From NCBI GenBank assembly GCA_015057665.1, contig SVDY01000021.1, positions 1-37,788 of the forward strand: a stretch of DNA of 37,788 nucleotides, read 5' to 3'. The stretch's first letter is position 1. Each line of letters starts with the position of its first letter. Of this stretch, positions 15,832 to 24,448 are shown in pieces. This stretch comes from Lachnospiraceae bacterium (GTDB lineage: Bacteria > Bacillota > Clostridia > Lachnospirales > Lachnospiraceae). The translations under genes were made by a program, and so were the position numbers. The notes beneath the pieces are model-generated. The model was not told the DNA's origin, made no database searches, and saw only the letters and a list, made by a program, of their open reading frames with translations.

Positions 15832-15842
15832 TTTTATGGTTC

Positions 15843-16475
15843 TTACTCAAAGAACCCTGTTCTCATACAACATTTCTTATACTTCTTGCCGCTTCCGCAA
15901 GGACATGTGCCGTTGCGGTCAATCTTATCTTTTGTCACCGGAACTTTTATTAATTCTTTATAAAGTTCAGATGCCCGTTCCACAATCTGTTCTGCAGTCA
16001 CCGGAGGTAAGACCACGTCAATACTTCCATCCGGTTTGGAGCAATGTAAGGCCATCAAAGCAGCTGCAAAGGTATGGGCGTCAATCTGAATCTTCTGATT
16101 GTAGTGGCGGTTCTCTGTGATCGGTGTCTTTGGAATATATACGTCATATTCTGACTCCCACTGTTCTAAAGTATCCAGATCTTCCAGTACCGGCATCCCT
16201 TTCTGGAATGCCTCCACCTGTTGCTTCTGATAGAAATGTCTTGTCTCTTTCCAGATTGTGTACTTAATCTCCGGTTCCGGAGTCTGGTTGAACCAATTCA
16301 AGTTCACGAATAAATGCTGTTCTTTCACGACAAAAGCTGTTTCAATATTATAAAAAGTACCTTCTCCGATAAACTCTGCAGTTACCTCAATCTCCGGATT
16401 CACGGAAGGGAGATAACGAAGGGCCTGGGCAATCTGTATTTTGGTTATATTCACTGCTTGTGTATTGGTATACAT
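15843..16475 (-). CDS. SEC-C motif protein
   Basis: A 210-residue protein ending in the SEC-C zinc-binding motif CPCGSGKKYKKCC, the same motif that closes SecA and many otherwise unrelated proteins. The rest (about residues 1-185) has no motif I recognise. It is mixed alpha/beta, with no membrane helix or signal peptide. SEC-C tags often mediate contact with the translation/translocation machinery or nucleic acid; no specific role can be given. The start at 16475 has GGAG (GAAGGAGAAGAGAG) just upstream, and a terminator follows. Confidence 0.85.
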   Translation of the reverse strand: MYTNTQAVNITKIQIAQALRYLPSVNPEIEVTAEFIGEGTFYNIETAFVVKEQHLFVNLNWFNQTPEPEIKYTIWKETRHFYQKQQVEAFQKGMPVLEDLDTLEQWESEYDVYIPKTPITENRHYNQKIQIDAHTFAAALMALHCSKPDGSIDVVLPPVTAEQIVERASELYKELIKVPVTKDKIDRNGTCPCGSGKKYKKCCMRTGFFE

Positions 16476-16543
16476 CTCTCTTCTCCTTCTTCAAAGGGAG
16501 CTACTCGGTCTCTCTAATCTGTGACTATCGTATCATCATTCTC

Positions 16544-16897
16544 TTAAAATCTCAAGAATTTTCTATTCTGGTAATCCCAAAGCTTTAACTGATACATGAG
16601 CAAACCCAGAAATTCTCCATTACTTGGACATTCCTCACATCCGCTAAAAAGAAAATGTTCCCTGTTTCTTTCAAATGCTTTCTCTTTTACCGTACGGATA
16701 TTGCGTTCCACACATGCAGGTGTTGTTCCCACACGTACAGCCACATCAACGTATAAACCTTTTGAGATAAAGACCAGTAAGTCCTCATCTTCTTCCAGTA
16801 AAAGCAGTGCCTCATAGACACAAGCATAACCTCTGTATCTGTTGCTGATATGAAGGTCGAATAATAATCTTCTTATCCTAAGTTCTTTAGAATTCAT
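16544..16897 (-). CDS. Stand-alone Spo0A C-terminal-like DNA-binding protein
   Basis: A 117-residue protein that is nearly all one Spo0A_C-type helical domain. Features that line up with Spo0A are RGYACVYEAL, LLVFISKGLYVDVAVRVGT, the recognition-helix region ACVERNIRTV and the PSNGEFLGLLMYQL end. No receiver domain is attached. The ATG at 16897 has AGGAGAG seven bases upstream. The longer frame starting at 16975 lacks support. Stand-alone Spo0A_C proteins occur in Clostridia and are thought to be regulators, perhaps independent of phosphorylation. Targets are unknown. No clear terminator follows. Confidence 0.82.
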   Translation of the reverse strand: MNSKELRIRRLLFDLHISNRYRGYACVYEALLLLEEDEDLLVFISKGLYVDVAVRVGTTPACVERNIRTVKEKAFERNREHFLFSGCEECPSNGEFLGLLMYQLKLWDYQNRKFLRF

Positions 16898-17064
16898 TTT
16901 ATATCTCTCCTGTTCTTTCGTAAATTTAAAAGTTAATGTCAGAACCGTTCTCATTTCACGGACAGGAGTAAACATCTGAAAAACAAAGTATTCTCAAAAT
17001 GTACCTTCTTATATTATTGAATTTCAACTTTTTCCGTGAAACCAAGAATACAGGAGGCAAAAAA

Positions 17065-17093
17065 AGAGCCTCTTCGTTTATCTGACGGGCTCT
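17065..17093 (-). terminator. Strong minus-strand terminator
   Basis: AGAGCC / GGCTCT stem with a 17-base loop. The minus-strand side is followed directly by seven T residues (TTTTTTTGCC). Its strength implies a minus-strand transcript coming from the 17100-17300 region, where only a tiny possible gene is seen. Confidence 0.75.
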
Positions 17094-17094
17094 A

Positions 17095-17199
17095 TTATAA
17101 ATTTTCGATATAAAATTTTAAAGAAATCATCTCTTGCAGAGCTGATATTCTGGCCGCAAGGGATGATTTACATGATGCAAGCACTGCTTTCTTCCACAC
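17095..17199 (-). CDS. Possible 34-residue small protein
   Basis: A GTG-initiated frame with GAAGGTG about six bases upstream, ending two bases before the strong terminator at 17065-17093. The peptide starts (M)WKKAVLASCKSSLAARISAL and has no clear membrane helix. I do not recognise it. The stop-to-terminator fit is the main support, and a non-coding RNA ending at the same hairpin is equally possible. The rest of the 16976-17313 gap holds AT-rich sequence and the leader of the secreted-protein gene. Confidence 0.25.
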   Translation of the reverse strand: MWKKAVLASCKSSLAARISALQEMISLKFYIENL

Positions 17200-17313
17200 T
17201 TTACACCTTCGTGTTATAAATAAGACATAAAAAGAACCCTGTGGCCCGGACATCCGGCACGGATTCTTATTGTAAACACATTTATTAAACATTTTTAAAA
17301 GGAGGTAACTTTC

Positions 17314-17793
17314 ATGAAAAAAATGAAAACTTTCAGAAATTGTGCAATGGCACTGGTAATGGCACTGGTACTTGTATTAAGTCCTATGAGAGTATTCGCT
17401 GCTGAGGAACTGCCAACAGAGGCGCATTACGATCTTGAAATAGGCGGGACACAGACCTTTGTGATTCAGGATGAGAATGGGGAGATTGCAACAGTGACGG
17501 TTAGTGAAGTGGCTGGGGATTCCAGAATTGCGACTGGGACGTATAGAGTAGAATATGAAGTACCTTTAGCTTGGGTAGCTGGTTTCTATGTTTCTATCTC
17601 AAATAATCAAATTTATAATGCTTATGGAGCTTATTATACTTGTTTTAGAGGAGAAATCAGATATCCATCTCTTATCCGCCCTAGCAATATAACTGCTTCC
17701 TATGTATTTATTTATGAAAATATTAATATCCCAGTTTCAACAGGATTTGATGCAACAATATCTGGTTCTGTACTAAAACTGACTAGACGTTAA
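17314..17793 (+). CDS. Secreted protein, DUF5626-like
   Basis: A 159-residue protein with a classic Sec signal peptide: basic KKMKTFRN, hydrophobic core MALVMALVLVLS, and a VFA-A cleavage site near residue 29. The mature part is about 130 residues and rich in beta-type sequence, with GGTQTFVIQDENGE, the WVAGFYVSISNNQI segment and a final TISGSVLKL. I associate this pattern with DUF5626, a family of small secreted proteins of Clostridia with unknown role. The RBS AAAGGAGGT is near perfect, suggesting high expression. It converges on the XRE regulator gene with only 13 bases between stops. Confidence 0.82.
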   Translation: MKKMKTFRNCAMALVMALVLVLSPMRVFAAEELPTEAHYDLEIGGTQTFVIQDENGEIATVTVSEVAGDSRIATGTYRVEYEVPLAWVAGFYVSISNNQIYNAYGAYYTCFRGEIRYPSLIRPSNITASYVFIYENINIPVSTGFDATISGSVLKLTRR

Positions 17794-17806
17794 TACATCG
17801 TCCTTA

Positions 17807-18331
17807 TTAATTAAACACATCTATTCTTTGATAGTCATATGCAGTAACATGGATAACATGTTCTAAAACAATGTATATATCATAAATATTTACCAAGATG
17901 CAAGTTATACAAATAAAATAAATTATAAAATATTTTCGATTAGTCCGTTTTAGCCAACAACATACCATTATTGACGAGATTATACCACCCAATGGAATTT
18001 GTAAAGATAAAACCAATATCACAGCAAGACCAATCATTTCCAAAACAGCATAATTGTTAGAAACCAAAGCATGCCTGTCATCGGAATCATCATTTTCTTC
18101 GTTTTCATCATCCTGCTGTTCATGGTTGTCTTCCAACAACTCATCAACCGTAACTTCGAACAACTCTGCCAACAGTATGGCATTATCCATGTCAGGATAT
18201 GATTTTCCATTCTCCCAATGCGAGATAGACTGTCTGGATATATTAAGTTGTTCGGCTACATATGCCTGACTGTAATTGTGCTTCTTGCGAAGTTCCTTTA
18301 ATCTTAATGGTATATTTTGTGTTCCTTTCAT
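17807..18331 (-). CDS. XRE-family regulator with C-terminal membrane helices
   Basis: A 174-residue protein. Residues about 7-62 form a Cro/CI-type helix-turn-helix (LRLKELRKKHNYSQAYVAEQLNISRQSISHWENGKSYPD). A very acidic linker (about 65-90) follows. Two or three hydrophobic helices complete it (about 95-130 and 135-160), so the DNA-binding domain should be tethered to the membrane. The ATG at 18331 has GGAGAAGG close upstream; the frame extending to 18373 is not supported. Such tethered XRE proteins usually sense envelope or cell-density cues. Palindromes lie immediately upstream, suggesting self-control. The convergent secreted-protein gene may be functionally linked. Confidence 0.87.
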   Translation of the reverse strand: MKGTQNIPLRLKELRKKHNYSQAYVAEQLNISRQSISHWENGKSYPDMDNAILLAELFEVTVDELLEDNHEQQDDENEENDDSDDRHALVSNNYAVLEMIGLAVILVLSLQIPLGGIISSIMVCCWLKRTNRKYFIIYFICITCILVNIYDIYIVLEHVIHVTAYDYQRIDVFN

Positions 18332-18355
18332 AATCCTTCTCCATATATGTGTAGT

Positions 18356-18419
18356 GATAAACGTTATCAGCAATAGTATACTATAATTTAAAAGTGGATT
18401 TTATTTTTACACTCCACTT
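18356..18419 (-). promoter_or_regulatory. Palindromes upstream of the XRE gene, candidate operator
   Basis: Three repeats are packed into 64 bases: GATAA-ACG-TTATC at 18356-18368, a perfect 12-bp palindrome ATAGTATACTAT at 18373-18384 (also the best -10 region), and AAGTGGA / TCCACTT at 18392-18419 with 14 bases between arms. Their placement over the promoter fits binding by a dimeric XRE repressor, most simply the one encoded downstream. This is inference from position. Confidence 0.4.
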
Positions 18420-18467
18420 CCATTATTTTATTACAAAAAGAATTAATCTACAATAATAATTTTCTTC

Positions 18468-18500
18468 AGGAATGGACAGCCAGTTTGACCGTCCATTCCT
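18468..18500 (-). terminator. Terminator after the metallophosphoesterase gene
   Basis: A perfect 10-bp stem AGGAATGGAC / GTCCATTCCT with a 13-base loop, 34 bases past the stop at 18535. The T tail on the minus strand is GAAGAAAATTATT, so it is moderate. The remaining bases up to the XRE promoter are AT-rich with no gene. Confidence 0.65.
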
Positions 18501-18534
18501 GTATTTATTCATTCTTCATTACAGATTGTATTAT

Positions 18535-19395
18535 TTACTCTGGCACGACATCTACTACAACCAGCTCCGGCTCATTATTAATTCTTGGCACTTTCACAGA
18601 ATCTCCCAGTCCACGAGAGACAATCACCTGTGTTTTCCCAGTCTCTGCTGTGAAATGCCCCGACACCCTGTCTGGAAACCATCCCTGATCAGGTGCAATC
18701 ACTGGTCCAAGAATCGGTAATACAATCTGACCTCCATGGGAATGACCGGAGAAAATACAGTCTATATCCCAATCCTCTAATCCATTATATTCCAGCCATA
18801 CAACTGGCAGATGGGCTAACAACATGGTATAACGAGCCGTATCCTGAAAATCTTTTAAAAAGTTATATTCTTCCGGTTTAACATCCCCTGTTTCTATATA
18901 GCTCTTACCGAAACCAAACCCATAGAAACCTCCGATACGGATTTTTTGATTTTTAATTTCAATATCCTCATATTCAAAATCAAGAACTGTGGCGCCAGCC
19001 TCTTCAAACATATCACCTAAATTTCTATTATATAAGGCATCATTATTCAAGTCGTGGTTACCATAAGAAAAAAACACGGGAGCTATCTTTGCTAATCTTT
19101 CTACCAAAGATACAGCGGGTGTCACATCTTCGTCCTTACTGCTGACAGAATCACCGGTAATGAATATTGCGTCCGGATCTGCTGCCGCAACAGCTTCAAT
19201 TAACCCTTGATTGTCCTTGCCATATTCCCGGTTGTGGACATCGGATAAATGAGCGATGCGGATTGGCACGGTTGCCTTTACAGAAGTAAGTACATAGTTA
19301 GTCGTGGTGAAAGTTTTTGGTTTGCACAGAAGGCATACATAGATGAATAAAACCGAGAGGAGGACAATTATTATGATTTTCATTGTTTTTTTCAT
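18535..19395 (-). CDS. Membrane-anchored metallophosphoesterase (YkuE/YaeI-like)
   Basis: A 286-residue calcineurin-like phosphoesterase with an N-terminal membrane anchor (about residues 6-24). Metal-binding motifs appear in order: HLSDVHN, FITGDS, YGNHDLN, LLAHLP and FSGHSHGGQ. This set matches YkuE/YaeI-type enzymes, which act on the outer face of the membrane; some remove UDP-diacylglucosamine pyrophosphate-like lipids. The natural substrate is unknown. The ATG at 19395 has GGAGAG about nine bases upstream. It lies 118 bases downstream of the surface-glycan operon in the same direction. No terminator is visible between, so it may be read through, though its base composition is closer to ordinary chromosome. 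Confidence 0.9.
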   Translation of the reverse strand: MKKTMKIIIIVLLSVLFIYVCLLCKPKTFTTTNYVLTSVKATVPIRIAHLSDVHNREYGKDNQGLIEAVAAADPDAIFITGDSVSSKDEDVTPAVSLVERLAKIAPVFFSYGNHDLNNDALYNRNLGDMFEEAGATVLDFEYEDIEIKNQKIRIGGFYGFGFGKSYIETGDVKPEEYNFLKDFQDTARYTMLLAHLPVVWLEYNGLEDWDIDCIFSGHSHGGQIVLPILGPVIAPDQGWFPDRVSGHFTAETGKTQVIVSRGLGDSVKVPRINNEPELVVVDVVPE

Positions 19396-19513
19396 AATAG
19401 CGCTCTCCTTTCTTTACTTATAGCGGACTTCATCTAATCGACTCTTTGCTCAATTCCCTTTTTCTAAATCAAAGCTTTCTCTTCCCGTTCTTGCATATAC
19501 CGTATCCCGGTTC

Positions 19514-21265
19514 CTACCCTAATAACACCATATTCTTCTTCATTCTAATATACCGCTCCAACGCATAATCTTCCATGTCCTGCCCATCATATACTGCTCT
19601 CGTTTTTCCCCAAAGACTCCACAGATAATCGATTAGCACTTTATTAATGTGAAACGCCTTCCACTCACTTATAGTAGGTTCATGTCCAAAATAAGACACC
19701 AGCAAAAGGTTGTCCATTTCTTCTGTATATTCCGCCTCAATCGATACATCCGCCAAATCCCAGATAGGGTCGTTCATTCCGGCATATTCCCAGTCAATTA
19801 AATACATATCACTATCATTTTGTAATACCCAGTTCTCACATAACGGGTCATTGTGACACGGCTTTTTCTCCACAGATGGCATATATTCCAATTTAATTGT
19901 ATTAATGTACCCCTTTACTTCCTGATAGTCATCATAAAAAAATCCATTATTCTCCTTGATAAAGTGCTCATAGGTTTCGGCCATATCAATAACATCAAAC
20001 GATACTTCCGTATCTATATCGCTGGAATGAAGTTTGTTTAAAATATTCGCAACGTGTATAATATTATTCTCAATCTTAAGCATCTCAGAATTCATAGTTT
20101 GCGAATTATCGATATATTTAGAAATTTTAACCCCTGTATTCTCATCAAAATAATATAGACGGGCATCAATCCCTATCTGACAAGCAAGTTCTGTACTTAC
20201 TTTTTCATCTTTTCTGTTAATAATCTTTTCGGTTCCTTCACCTGGCAGACGAACAACATACTTGTCACTTGTTACAGCTTCTACAAGATAGGTACGGTTT
20301 GTTAACCCTCCCATTTTTGAAATATTAGTAATTTCTGTAATACCAAGTACTCTCTCCAATAATTCTTCTATATATAATTGATCTTCTAATTTAATTGCCT
20401 CGTTCATGAAGTGACTATGGTATAAATATCGGTAGGTCTTGCCATTTGATTGAAAATAAAAACCTGTCACTTCTCCACATTTACCTTTAACAGGTAAAAT
20501 ATTGTGAATTTGTCCCTCTTCCACATTTAATCTCGATGCAATGTTTTTCATTATAGCAGAGCCACTATGATTAACATAATTTTTATCAAATAATCTTAAT
20601 TCATCCAAAGAATCAAATTCAAATATTACACCTTCTTCATATCGGCGAATCTTTAACTTCATCTCATCAATATGATCCATATATATCTCTTCCCAGAACT
20701 TATTCTTCGTCTCCGGAAAATCATATGCTTCCTCAAGAAAATGTCTAAACTTTCTACTGAAATCTTCTGACCAGAAAGCATGTCCCAACATATACCATGC
20801 GTTCTGTCCTCCAATTATAACATTGGTAATCCAATCATTTTCATCAAATGCCATGCACCATTCTTTTGTCTCTCCGTCACTATACACAGCAGCATAATAT
20901 GGAGCTTCCACTTCTGCCTCAAACGGATTATCAGCAAAATAATTATCTGCCGAACAAATATATGTATTCTTTAAATATTCTTTTGCAGCATATATGGTAG
21001 AATGGTTATTTCTTGTATGATACTCCTTATTTTCAATAAGGATAATTCCGTACTTCTCTTTTAAATAAAGAAATTGTTCCTTCTTATAACCAACAACCAC
21101 TATTATTTCTTCAATTCCTGCCTGTCGCAGCTGTTCAATCTGCCGCTCTATCAAAATTTCTCCTTTTACCTTCAACAAGGCTTTCGGAGCTTCATAAGAA
21201 AGAGGTGCAAAACGACTGGCATATCCTGCTGCCATAATAATGGCATTATCAACTCTATAGCCCAT
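19514..21265 (-). CDS. LicC-LicA fusion: choline-phosphate cytidylyltransferase and choline kinase
   Basis: A 583-residue two-enzyme protein. Residues about 6-235 form a MobA-like nucleotidyltransferase with IIMAAGYASRFAPLSYEAPKAL near the N-terminus, as in LicC, which makes CDP-choline. Residues about 300-583 form a choline/ethanolamine-kinase fold. The phosphotransfer motif HNDPLCENW starts at 471 and the metal-binding DWEYAGMNDP near 491, as in LicA. Between them is an insert of about 65 residues I do not recognise. With the adjacent licD it supplies phosphocholine to the surface polymer. The ATG at 21265 has GGGGGAA upstream; the frame to 21292 is unsupported. It is the last gene of the operon. 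Confidence 0.9.
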   Translation of the reverse strand: MGYRVDNAIIMAAGYASRFAPLSYEAPKALLKVKGEILIERQIEQLRQAGIEEIIVVVGYKKEQFLYLKEKYGIILIENKEYHTRNNHSTIYAAKEYLKNTYICSADNYFADNPFEAEVEAPYYAAVYSDGETKEWCMAFDENDWITNVIIGGQNAWYMLGHAFWSEDFSRKFRHFLEEAYDFPETKNKFWEEIYMDHIDEMKLKIRRYEEGVIFEFDSLDELRLFDKNYVNHSGSAIMKNIASRLNVEEGQIHNILPVKGKCGEVTGFYFQSNGKTYRYLYHSHFMNEAIKLEDQLYIEELLERVLGITEITNISKMGGLTNRTYLVEAVTSDKYVVRLPGEGTEKIINRKDEKVSTELACQIGIDARLYYFDENTGVKISKYIDNSQTMNSEMLKIENNIIHVANILNKLHSSDIDTEVSFDVIDMAETYEHFIKENNGFFYDDYQEVKGYINTIKLEYMPSVEKKPCHNDPLCENWVLQNDSDMYLIDWEYAGMNDPIWDLADVSIEAEYTEEMDNLLLVSYFGHEPTISEWKAFHINKVLIDYLWSLWGKTRAVYDGQDMEDYALERYIRMKKNMVLLG

Positions 21266-21296
21266 ATTTCCCCCAGTTAAAAATGCACACATAACA

Positions 21297-22130
21297 TTAT
21301 TTTTCTAATAATTCTTCATAATTGTGTTCGAAATCAACAATGATAGGATGATGTTTCCACACACGTTCTTCCATCGGCGGGAATTCCATATAATTACCAT
21401 AAGAAATCCGGAGATATTCATCGTATTTCTGAATAGATTTGTATTGCTTTCCATTGAACGGAACATTAATAAAGTCTTCAAACAAATCAGACGGATAATA
21501 CTGACGACAACATTGAATCGTACATGGAAACATGTATTCCGTATCACAACCATTCCATCTCGTTACCCACTTTTCAGCCTTCAATTTCCGTTTAAAATAA
21601 TTCTTTCTATCTGTTTTTAACAAAATCTTTTCTACGATTCCAATATAACCTTTCGAACCACTGGTATATCCTCTGGAATATAATAAATTAACAGCGCCGG
21701 CAATATATTGAATTATGCCGCTTATCTTTCCCGGTGCTCTCCGGTCCCCCGGAAAAATATCGACAAAGACACCTTTATGATGTCCTCTTTCCCTCTCCAC
21801 TTCATATTGTAAAAAAGTTGTGTGATTCTTACGCACCTTGGCGAAATTATTAACATAACCATTATCTGTATGATAATCTTCTAAAATATAATCTGATAAT
21901 CCAAGTGTAGGCCATAACTCCATTAATTTGTCATAATCTTCTCTCGGCATCATAATATCAACATCATCGTCCCATGGAATAAAACCTTGATGACGAATCG
22001 CACCAATCAATGTTCCCCATGCAAGAGAATAACGAAGGTTATGTTCCTCACATACTTTATGTATTACGTCCAATATTTCTTGTTCTGTATCCCATAACCT
22101 CTTCTGAATCAGATCCATATTTTCCATCAT
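21297..22130 (-). CDS. licD: LicD-family phosphocholine transferase
   Basis: A 277-residue LicD protein. The nucleotidyltransferase-type core shows SLAWGTLIGAIRHQGFIPWDDDVDIMMPREDYD, with the DDDVD metal ligands, then VFVDIFPGD, a standard LicD block. LicD enzymes transfer phosphocholine from CDP-choline to sugar hydroxyls of teichoic acid or lipopolysaccharide. The next gene encodes a LicC-LicA fusion that would make the donor, so the assignment fits. The first in-frame ATG (22130) has GGAGG six bases upstream; the TTG just before it is not needed. Upstream, 22131-22264 is AT-rich and empty. Confidence 0.92.
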   Translation of the reverse strand: MMENMDLIQKRLWDTEQEILDVIHKVCEEHNLRYSLAWGTLIGAIRHQGFIPWDDDVDIMMPREDYDKLMELWPTLGLSDYILEDYHTDNGYVNNFAKVRKNHTTFLQYEVERERGHHKGVFVDIFPGDRRAPGKISGIIQYIAGAVNLLYSRGYTSGSKGYIGIVEKILLKTDRKNYFKRKLKAEKWVTRWNGCDTEYMFPCTIQCCRQYYPSDLFEDFINVPFNGKQYKSIQKYDEYLRISYGNYMEFPPMEERVWKHHPIIVDFEHNYEELLEK

Positions 22131-22264
22131 CAAAATCCTCCGTTTATTTCTACAAATTATAAAGTATATAATTTGGCTTTTATTTTTCTCATTTCTTTTA
22201 TAAAACTTTATTGCATTCTTTTATCTTTCTTTATTTTTCTTTTGTACATTTAATTTATTAGTTT

Positions 22265-24448
22265 TTATGGTAAAAACAATTCTTCTTTATATTCATCCGT
22301 CATTAACAAAGAATTATATTCCTGGTAATAATACTGCTTCAACACTTCATATTTCTCATCATTTACATCATAAGAAGAAATCTGCAGATTCTTATCTACA
22401 CACTGACCTTCCCTTGTTCTAATTGGATACAGTTCGTGTAACTCAAGAATATTTTCATAAAAAGCAGATAATGGTACATCGGCTGCGTCCAATACTATCG
22501 GAATTAAGTCTACCATACTTGCATAATCTAAATAAGAAGAACATTCCACATCATAATTTGACCAGATTACATATGGAACCATTCTTGCATTAATTCCATT
22601 ATCTGCTATTACCGAATCTGATTTTGATTCTAAAGACGTGATAAAAGATGGTGCATGATCCCCAACCATGCAGATAATCACGTCTCTATCTACTGTTTCA
22701 TAATAATCTGTAAGTTTTTTAAATGCATCTCCAGTTAACTTAATACTGCTGAGATATTCATTTAAGTCGTCAGTTAAATCCCCAAAGTCTTCGTTCACAT
22801 GTACGGAATCCATAGATGCATCGTTCTGTTCATAGCCACCATGATTCTGGAATGTGAGCAGATAAATAAATTGTGGATTCCCCTTTAAACTCTCATAATG
22901 TTTGATTAAATCTTTATAATTATCTTCGTCTGTCCAGGGACGATTGCCATTGTATGACAAGTTTGAGAATATATCTGAACCCAAGTAGATGTTGTCAAAC
23001 CCTACAGCCGGATAAGCAGTATTTCTTGAATAATTATTTGCATCACCACAATGCATTCCTATAGTTGTATAACCCAAGTCTTCCAGATAGGTAACCACAT
23101 TTCTTCCTAATAACAAAGAATTAAGACTTGTAAACGGTGCTGTAATTCCTAATCCTTTCATTGATTTTGAAAACAACAACTCAAATTCTGAATTATTTGT
23201 TCCACCACCAGTATCAGGAGTGATTACATATCCATATCTTGCACCTTCAATGGAGTAGAAATCTTCCATATAGTTTACATCTGTAGTTATCGAAGTGTAT
23301 ACCGCTGGATCACAGAATGTTTCATTCAGAATCATAATAATATCCGGTAAAGCTTCATCACGATTTTCTTTATTCGTCTTTTTATCAACTAATTTCGCAA
23401 CATCGTATCCTTCTGGTTCAAGTATTGGATCCATGGATACTATATAATCTTCAATTACAGTCACCATAAAGCCATTCGATGCAATAATATTGCTCCAAGG
23501 CATCCACCGTTGTATGTTATTAACAGCACTAGGTAAAGTCATGCAATTAATGACAATAGAAATACCTAATCCAATTGCTCTTTTGTTAAACGCTTTGCGC
23601 CACGAAATCGTATTCTTATCTGAAATATGTCTAATAATATAGTATATCTCAGCCAACAGAATCATTACAGCAACAATAACTTCAACCGAAATATTGTATT
23701 TGTAAGTAGACATGACCGCGGCAGCAGTTTTCATATTGACTAATTCGCTAATATATAACGGGCTTCCATGGAATAAAATAACATAGTAATTCGCAATGCT
23801 CCAAACGCAAAAGAATATTGACGTTATACATAATGATAACTTCCATTTTTGTAAAACAAGAACAGTAATCAGATTGATTAAAAATATAATCAACATATTT
23901 ACAATTACTATCCTCATATTCTGATGCAATATATAATCCGAAGTTTGTATCGCACTAAACTGTAATGATAAATACTGCATCATAACGACAATTATGATAT
24001 AAAAACAGTTATCACTCTCTATTCTTCCTCTAAATATTGTCCTCAAACAATATTCAATCTTTGAAATAATCCAGTTAATCGTTCCAACAGCCATAAATCC
24101 CAATACAATTGAAACAATAAGCAAAAATGAACTGGAAGATAAACCTAATTTCCCTGCAATTGCAGCAATCATACTAGATGCTTTCCATCGAAAGTGAAAA
24201 TCATGTCCAAGAAATAATATTATAATTAAAGCAATGGGTATGTATTTTTTCTGAATTGATTGCCCCCATTGAAGTCTGTCGTAAAAAATGAAAATCAAGA
24301 CAGAGAGAAGCAAACCACACACCATATATATAGCAATTTGGGAAATATTCACCGGTGTAATAAAAACACAGACTGCTAGAATGCTACAGGACACATATAT
24401 TAACCTTAATAGTTTATTATTACGAAATTGTAAATTATTATTTTTCAC
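22265..24448 (-). CDS. LTA synthase-like phosphoglycerol transferase
   Basis: A 727-residue membrane enzyme. The N-terminal half (to about residue 335) holds roughly eight or nine hydrophobic helices; the C-terminal half is an outside sulfatase-fold domain. Catalytic features match LTA synthase/MdoB: LNETFCD with metal-binding Glu375, DTGGGTNNSE with the nucleophile Thr417, and GDHAPSF with Asp and His ligands. Such enzymes move glycerol phosphate from phosphatidylglycerol to a polymer or sugar. Classical LtaS has five helices, so this larger version is closer to the enzymes found in glycan clusters. The start overlaps the GT14 gene by 11 bases, so it is coupled to polymer synthesis. Confidence 0.9.
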   Translation of the reverse strand: MKNNNLQFRNNKLLRLIYVSCSILAVCVFITPVNISQIAIYMVCGLLLSVLIFIFYDRLQWGQSIQKKYIPIALIIILFLGHDFHFRWKASSMIAAIAGKLGLSSSSFLLIVSIVLGFMAVGTINWIISKIEYCLRTIFRGRIESDNCFYIIIVVMMQYLSLQFSAIQTSDYILHQNMRIVIVNMLIIFLINLITVLVLQKWKLSLCITSIFFCVWSIANYYVILFHGSPLYISELVNMKTAAAVMSTYKYNISVEVIVAVMILLAEIYYIIRHISDKNTISWRKAFNKRAIGLGISIVINCMTLPSAVNNIQRWMPWSNIIASNGFMVTVIEDYIVSMDPILEPEGYDVAKLVDKKTNKENRDEALPDIIMILNETFCDPAVYTSITTDVNYMEDFYSIEGARYGYVITPDTGGGTNNSEFELLFSKSMKGLGITAPFTSLNSLLLGRNVVTYLEDLGYTTIGMHCGDANNYSRNTAYPAVGFDNIYLGSDIFSNLSYNGNRPWTDEDNYKDLIKHYESLKGNPQFIYLLTFQNHGGYEQNDASMDSVHVNEDFGDLTDDLNEYLSSIKLTGDAFKKLTDYYETVDRDVIICMVGDHAPSFITSLESKSDSVIADNGINARMVPYVIWSNYDVECSSYLDYASMVDLIPIVLDAADVPLSAFYENILELHELYPIRTREGQCVDKNLQISSYDVNDEKYEVLKQYYYQEYNSLLMTDEYKEELFLP

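Noticed and set aside
21305-21553. 82-codon minus-strand frame inside licD as a sign of frameshift
   Set aside because: The licD frame itself is full length with all motifs intact; the other frame is a chance opening in AT-rich sequence.
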